A stretch of 39,511 bases of DNA from a bacterium (GTDB lineage Bacteria; Desulfobacterota; S145-22), in assembly GCA_026986155.1 (NCBI GenBank), contig JALSPC010000103.1, positions 1 to 39,511 of the forward strand, written 5' to 3'. Below the pieces are notes generated by a model. The model saw only the letters and a program-made list of their open reading frames with translations. It made no database searches and had not been told where the DNA came from. The stretch's first letter is position 1. Each line of letters begins with the position of its first letter. The translations under genes were made by a program, and so were the position numbers. Positions 35,526 through 39,511 of the stretch are shown here, piece after piece.

Positions 35526-35824
35526 GCGTTATCTCCCGTGGCGTTTTTCGTTCGCTTTATATCTGTTCGGCGGCCTAATTTCTACCGACATCTTTGGGAG
35601 ATGGGAATTTTTCGGTATAGCCGGGTGGAAAACCCGAAATTCTTGACACCGGTATGGGTATGTGATACGCAATTTCAATCCGAGTTAAGTTCGCGGGGGA
35701 AAGGAGGGATGCTTAGACCTTGGGATAGGGGAAGTTCCGGCTGTCTTGGCTCCGGAACTGCGCGCTTTAAAACAATTCAAGTCGCGGGTAAGAAATTTCA
35801 CAATCCGTGAAAAGGAGGGAGAAG
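35526..35824 (+). promoter_or_regulatory. Leader/promoter region of the BMP transporter operon
   Basis: A good -35 TTGACA (35643-35648) is followed, 17 bases on, by TACGCA with a TGn extension, a weak -10. Two tandem GGTATG copies (35651-35662) fill the spacer. The leader of about 150 bases holds a perfect 8-bp inverted repeat, AGTTCCGG (35733-35740) and CCGGAACT (35752-35759), and a second hairpin TTTCAC/GTGAAA (35796-35812) directly against the ribosome site. A 33-codon frame (35709-35810) ends inside that hairpin. I could not match it to a purine or other known riboswitch. Confidence 0.45.
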
Positions 35825-36835
35825 ATGGATAGATTCAGGTTGGTGCGTTTGGGGTTGATCATGGTTGTCGCGTTCATGTTTGTCGTGGCGGGAGCGATGT
35901 CGTCACCGACGTTCGCGGCGGAAAAGAAGATCAAAGTCGCGGCCGTGTTCGAGACCCCCATCGAGGAGCCGTGGGTGAACCAGATTCACGTGGCGCTGCT
36001 CAAGGCCAAGAAGGAACTGGGCATCGAGTATACCTGGTCGGAGAGCGTGAAATCGGCGGACTTCGCCCGCGTGATGCGTGAATACGCGGAGAAGGGCTAC
36101 CAGTTGATCATGGGAGACGCCTTCGGGGCCGAGCGGATCGCCCGGCGCGTGGCCAAGGCTTACCCGAAGGTCGCCTTCGTTTTCGGGTCGGGAATCGGGC
36201 CCGCCGAGCCGAACTTCGGCGTGTTCGACAACTGGATTCACGAGGCCGCCTACCTGTCCGGCATGATCGCCGGGAAGATGACCAAGACCAACAAGATCGG
36301 TGTGGTGGCCGGGATGGCCATCCCGGAGATCAACCGCCTGGTCAACGCCTTCAAGGCGGGGGCCAAGGACGTGAACAAAAAGGTGAAATGCAAGGTTTCC
36401 TTCATCGGGTCCTTCTTCGATCCACCCAAGGCAAAGGAGGCGGCGCTGGCCCAGATCGAGGACGGCGTGGATGTCATTTACGCGGAGCGTTTTGGCGTGA
36501 TCGAGGCGGCAAAGGAGAAACATATCCTGGCCATTTCCAACATGTCGGACCAGTCCAAGCTGGGGCCGGATGCCGTGATCACCGGGCCTGTGTGGGATAT
36601 GTGGCCCACCGTGAAATACGTGGTGGGGCTGGTCAAGGCAGGGGTCTTCACCGCGCAGGATTTCGGTTCTTTTTCCTACATGTCCAAGGGCGGGTGCTAC
36701 TTGGCGCCCTATCACAAGTGGGAGAAAAAGCTTCCTGCGGAGGTCAAGCAGTTAGTGGAAAAGCGAAAGAAGGAAATTCTGGCGGGAACCTTCCGCGTCG
36801 ATATCGACGAATCCATGCCGAAATCGGATTATTGA
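35825..36835 (+). CDS. BMP-family ABC transporter substrate-binding protein
   Basis: A 336-residue periplasmic binding protein. The signal peptide ends about residue 31 (MVVAFMFVVAGAMSSPTFA). The mature protein begins KIKVAAVFETPIEEPWVNQI, then GYQLIMGDAFGAERIARRVA, KVAFVFGSG and SGMIAGKMTKTNKIGVVAGM, all BMP/PnrA-like. Relatives bind purine nucleosides. ATG 35825 is chosen because AAAGGAGGGA lies immediately upstream; a GTG at 35807 is also in frame but would place the ribosome site inside the gene. It is followed by a strong terminator, then the ATPase and permease genes, the usual order with the binding protein most highly expressed. Confidence 0.92.
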   Translation: MDRFRLVRLGLIMVVAFMFVVAGAMSSPTFAAEKKIKVAAVFETPIEEPWVNQIHVALLKAKKELGIEYTWSESVKSADFARVMREYAEKGYQLIMGDAFGAERIARRVAKAYPKVAFVFGSGIGPAEPNFGVFDNWIHEAAYLSGMIAGKMTKTNKIGVVAGMAIPEINRLVNAFKAGAKDVNKKVKCKVSFIGSFFDPPKAKEAALAQIEDGVDVIYAERFGVIEAAKEKHILAISNMSDQSKLGPDAVITGPVWDMWPTVKYVVGLVKAGVFTAQDFGSFSYMSKGGCYLAPYHKWEKKLPAEVKQLVEKRKKEILAGTFRVDIDESMPKSDY

Positions 36836-36849
36836 ACTTCATTTTTTCG

Positions 36850-36889
36850 AGGCTGTGCGGGGAAGCGTAATCCCCCGCACAGCCTTTTT
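36850..36889 (+). terminator. Intrinsic terminator between binding-protein and ATPase genes
   Basis: AGGCTGTGCGGGG (36850-36862) and CCCCGCACAGCCT (36873-36885) form a perfect 13-bp GC-rich stem with a 10-base loop, followed by a run of five T. It lies 14 bases after the binding-protein stop and 21 before the ATPase start. It should stop much of the transcription and so give more binding protein than membrane components. Confidence 0.9.
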
Positions 36890-36910
36890 CTCTGAAGAAG
36901 GAAAATCCGT

Positions 36911-38422
36911 ATGCCTGTTGCTCTGCTGGAGATGGCAGGGATCACCAAGTCGTTCGGTCCCGTTCTGGCCAATGACAACGTCAGCCTGACCCTCTATCCT
37001 GGGGATATCCTTGGGTTGCTGGGTGAAAACGGCGCTGGGAAGACGACCCTGATGAACGTTCTCTTTGGTGTTTACACGGCCGACGCCGGCGAGATCCGTA
37101 TCAACGGGGAGCGTGTGAGGATCCGAAATTCGGCGGACGCCCTCCGCCACGGTATCGGGATGGTTCACCAGCACTTTCATCTGGTGCCCTGCCACACGGT
37201 TCTCGAAAACCTGATGGTGGGGAGAAAGGGGCGCGGCGGCAGGCTGAACAAGAAGACGGTCCTTGAATCTCTGGAACGAATCAAGGAACGCTTCGGCCTG
37301 TTCGTGGAACCCGCCGCCCTGGTGGGCGACCTGACCATCGGGGAGCAGCAGCGCCTGGAGATTATCAAGGCTTTGATTCGCGGGGCGCGGGTCCTGATCC
37401 TGGACGAACCCACCTCCACCCTCACGCCCCAGGAGACGGAGGGGCTTTTCGAGGCCCTCCGGGCCATGTCGGACGAGGGAATGGGGGTCATCTTCATTTC
37501 CCATAAGCTCCAGGAGGTTCGCGCCATCACCAACAAGGTGGTTATCATGCGCCGGGGCAGGGTGACGGCTACCCTCGATGAAGTCGAAAACGTTAGCCGG
37601 CACAAGCTGGCGGAGCTGATGTGCGGGCACGAGATCACCCCGCCCGTGAGGGAGCCGGTGACACCGGGCGAGGTCCTCCTCGCCTTCAAAAACGTCGGCA
37701 CGGGCGGGACGGCGCGATCTCGCCTGAAGGGAATTACCTTCGAACTCCGGGCCGGCGAGATTCTCGGGATCGCCGGTGTGTCGGGAAACGGGCAGAAGGA
37801 ACTTTCCGATATCATTTCGGGTATGGCGATGCCTGAGGCGGGGAACTTGGAGATCAAGGGCCGGGTGGTGGATCGCATCTCCCCCCGCTACGTGCAGCGC
37901 CTGGGGGTGGGCCGGATTCCCGAGGACCGGATGGAAATTGGCCTGATTACGGCGCTGCCCTTGAAGGACAACATGGTCCTGCCGAGAATCCACGAGCCCC
38001 GTTTCAGTCGAAAGGGGATTCTCAAGCCCCGCGCCATCCTCGATTTTACCGTTCAACAGATGAAGGTTTTCGATATCCGCGCCCCGGGTCCCGAGGTTCG
38101 GACCGGGACCCTTTCGGGGGGGAATCTCCAGAAGGCCCTGCTGGCGCGGGAGCTGGCGTGGGATCCCCTGGTGCTCCTGGCGGACCAGCCCACCCGGGGG
38201 CTGGACGTGGCCGCGGCCCGGTTCGTACACCAGAATTTCCTGGAGCTGCGTCGCAAGGGGCGGGCGGTCATCCTCATCAGCGAGGACCTGGAGGAACTTT
38301 TTACCCTGTCCGATCGTATCGCGGTCATGTATGAAGGGAGGATCAACGGGATGATGCCCATTTCGGAGGCGACGGTTCAAAAGGTGGGGCTTCTCATGGC
38401 TGGCATGGAGGCGGCGGCGTGA
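36911..38422 (+). CDS. BMP/nucleoside-type ABC transporter ATPase (two nucleotide-binding domains)
   Basis: A 503-residue ATPase with two fused nucleotide-binding domains, like RbsA and the NupO/YufO proteins of BMP transporters. Domain 1 has Walker A GENGAGKT (38-45), a signature LTIGEQQRLEI and Walker B VLILDEPTSTLTPQE. Domain 2 has a degenerate Walker A (GVSGNGQKE, about 291-299) but a good signature LSGGNLQKALLARELAWDP, followed by LLADQPTRGLDV, where Asp-Gln replaces the usual Asp-Glu. Domain 2 is probably the catalytically weaker site, as in relatives. Its start follows the terminator; its stop overlaps the permease GTG start by four bases. Confidence 0.94.
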   Translation: MPVALLEMAGITKSFGPVLANDNVSLTLYPGDILGLLGENGAGKTTLMNVLFGVYTADAGEIRINGERVRIRNSADALRHGIGMVHQHFHLVPCHTVLENLMVGRKGRGGRLNKKTVLESLERIKERFGLFVEPAALVGDLTIGEQQRLEIIKALIRGARVLILDEPTSTLTPQETEGLFEALRAMSDEGMGVIFISHKLQEVRAITNKVVIMRRGRVTATLDEVENVSRHKLAELMCGHEITPPVREPVTPGEVLLAFKNVGTGGTARSRLKGITFELRAGEILGIAGVSGNGQKELSDIISGMAMPEAGNLEIKGRVVDRISPRYVQRLGVGRIPEDRMEIGLITALPLKDNMVLPRIHEPRFSRKGILKPRAILDFTVQQMKVFDIRAPGPEVRTGTLSGGNLQKALLARELAWDPLVLLADQPTRGLDVAAARFVHQNFLELRRKGRAVILISEDLEELFTLSDRIAVMYEGRINGMMPISEATVQKVGLLMAGMEAAA

Positions 38423-39486
38423 TCACGTTTCGCATGGAACCCAGGGAGCACACCCCCGTTTGGCTCAACGCCCTGCTTCCCCTCTTGGCGGTGCTGGCCA
38501 CGCTGGTGATATGCAGCGGGCTCATCAAGATGGCGGGGGCCTCGGTCTTTTCCGCCTACGCGATTCTTTTCAAGAGCGCCTTGAGCAGCAAGTTCAACCT
38601 CGTGGAGACGGCCGTCAAGGCCACGCCGCTGATCCTCACGGGCCTGGCCGTAGTCGTGGCGTTCCGGGCGAAGTTCTGGAACATCGGCGCGGAGGGACAG
38701 CTCCTGGCGGGGGCCATGGCGGCGGCGTATCTTGGGGCCCTGAAGGGAATGCCCGGGTGGAGCCTGATCCCACTCATGATCCTCGGGGGCGCCATCGCGG
38801 GGGCCATCTGGGCGGTGATTCCGGCCGTTCTGAAGACCCGTTACAAGGTGGACGATGTGGTGACCACGCTGCTTCTCAACTTCGTAATCGATTACGGCAT
38901 GATGGCGCTGCTCAATGGGCCCTGGAAGGACCCGCTGAGCGGCTATCCCGATTCCCCCGACATCCTGCCGGCGGCGGAGTTCCCCATTCTCCTCAAGGCG
39001 ACGCGGCTCCACCTGGGGGTCGTGATAGCGGTGGTTGCGACCCTCCTCATCTGGTTCCTGGCGCGGCGCACCACGCTGGGGTTTTCCATCACGGCGGTGG
39101 GAGAGAACCCCAAGGCGTCCCGTTACGCGGGAATGAGCGTGGCGAAGGTCATCTTCCTCGCGGCGGCTATCTCGGGGGGGCTGGCGGGCCTGGCCGGCGT
39201 GGGCGAGGTGGGCGGCCTCCACTTCCAGGTCATGGCGGGGATTTCCCCGGGTTACGGCTACACGGGCATCGTCATCGCCATGCTGGCGCGTCTCAACCCC
39301 CTGGGGGTGATTCCGGCGGCGGTCTTCTTTGCCGTGATCATCACGGGAGCGGAGGCCATGTCCCGGGCCACGGGGGTGCCCGTCTTCCTGGCGGACGTCA
39401 TCCAGGGAACCGCCCTGGTGACCATGCTGATCGCGCTTCTCTTCAACCAGTACCGGATACGGTTCAAGAAGGTGTCTCATGCATGA
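38419..39486 (+). CDS. ABC transporter permease (BPD_transp_2 family)
   Basis: A 355-residue membrane protein with about nine or ten hydrophobic spans, of the branched-chain/sugar/nucleoside permease family. KFWNIGAEGQLLAGAMAAAYLG and the VDDVVTTLLLNFVIDYGM segment are typical of the NupP-type permease of BMP transporters, as is GENPKASRYAGMSVAKVIF later. The start is GTG, overlapping the ATPase stop (GTGA). It overlaps the next permease gene as well. Confidence 0.93.
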   Translation: MITFRMEPREHTPVWLNALLPLLAVLATLVICSGLIKMAGASVFSAYAILFKSALSSKFNLVETAVKATPLILTGLAVVVAFRAKFWNIGAEGQLLAGAMAAAYLGALKGMPGWSLIPLMILGGAIAGAIWAVIPAVLKTRYKVDDVVTTLLLNFVIDYGMMALLNGPWKDPLSGYPDSPDILPAAEFPILLKATRLHLGVVIAVVATLLIWFLARRTTLGFSITAVGENPKASRYAGMSVAKVIFLAAAISGGLAGLAGVGEVGGLHFQVMAGISPGYGYTGIVIAMLARLNPLGVIPAAVFFAVIITGAEAMSRATGVPVFLADVIQGTALVTMLIALLFNQYRIRFKKVSHA

Positions 39487-39511
39487 GATCCTCGCCCAGA
39501 TATTTCAGATA
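39479..39511 (+). CDS. Second ABC permease, first 11 codons only
   Basis: An ATG at 39479 overlapping the end of the first permease by eight bases opens MHEILAQIFQI and runs off the right edge. This hydrophobic opening and the position are those of the NupQ-type second permease of BMP transporters. A second ATG at 39483 opens a different frame and is less likely. Confidence 0.6.
   Translation, partial: MHEILAQIFQI

Noticed and set aside
35640-35824. Purine riboswitch before the BMP transporter
   Set aside because: I could not find the conserved junction or loop sequences of purine riboswitches; only plain hairpins are visible.
36839-38380. 513-codon minus-strand frame opposite the ABC ATPase
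   Set aside because: It is the reverse complement of a clear ATPase; low-complexity composition and no ribosome site.

Overview
The window looks like a chromosomal segment of a GC-rich (roughly 60% G+C) Gram-negative bacterium, most likely a deltaproteobacterium / Desulfobacterota of the Syntrophales-Syntrophobacter-Geobacter kind. The evidence is gene order and protein style: ftsH-folP-cdaA-ybbR-glmM-pdxJ-acpS in one strand-matched run, a class V aminotransferase paired with serA and followed by purA, a PaaK-like ligase, and a BMP-type nucleoside ABC transporter. No rRNA, tRNA, CRISPR array or intact mobile element was seen.

Layout. 1-361 (-): partial small zinc-ribbon/winged-helix protein running off the left edge. 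693-1582: a decayed alpha/beta-hydrolase broken by two frameshifts and an in-frame UAG, in AT-richer DNA. 1713-2918: MFS transporter. 2949-5798: a consensus sigma70 promoter drives a class V aminotransferase and serA (serine biosynthesis). 5793-7224: purA with its own candidate promoter and a leader hairpin. 7380-16212: long operon ftsH-folP-cdaA-cdaR-glmM-pdxJ-acpS-PaaK-like ligase. 16223-17239 (-): pdxA, tail to tail with the ligase. 17352-19835: large MscS-family channel ending in heptamer repeats. 20030-21346 (-): secreted von Willebrand A protein with three C-terminal repeats, in AT-richer DNA. 21907-22218: thiamine-binding-type (MTH1187) protein. 22213-24685 (-): SPFH/zinc-ribbon protein coupled to a second zinc-ribbon protein. 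24779-26053 (-): tandem-HD protein with a C-terminal HD-GYP domain. 26379-28837: ychF and a KtrB/TrkH potassium channel. 28853-31649 (-): ktrA-type RCK protein, dgt and tsaD. 31732-34698: galE-purF-pyrE with overlapping ends. 34740-35525 (-): CDF-like cation transporter. 35825-39511: BMP-family binding protein, a strong terminator, a two-domain ATPase, one permease and the first codons of a second.

How the genes fit together. Several themes recur. Purine and pyrimidine supply: purA, purF, pyrE, dgt and the BMP transporter. PLP synthesis: pdxJ and pdxA, which act at consecutive steps. Envelope and osmotic control: c-di-AMP cyclase CdaA with CdaR and GlmM, KtrB and KtrA (a family that in other bacteria can bind c-di-AMP), and a large mechanosensitive channel. 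The last grouping is inference from co-location. Most of the window is housekeeping; the less ordinary parts are the hydrolase pseudogene, the PaaK-like ligase without the usual adenylate loop, the SPFH/zinc-ribbon pair, the repeat-bearing VWA protein, and several short intergenic repeats and hairpins.
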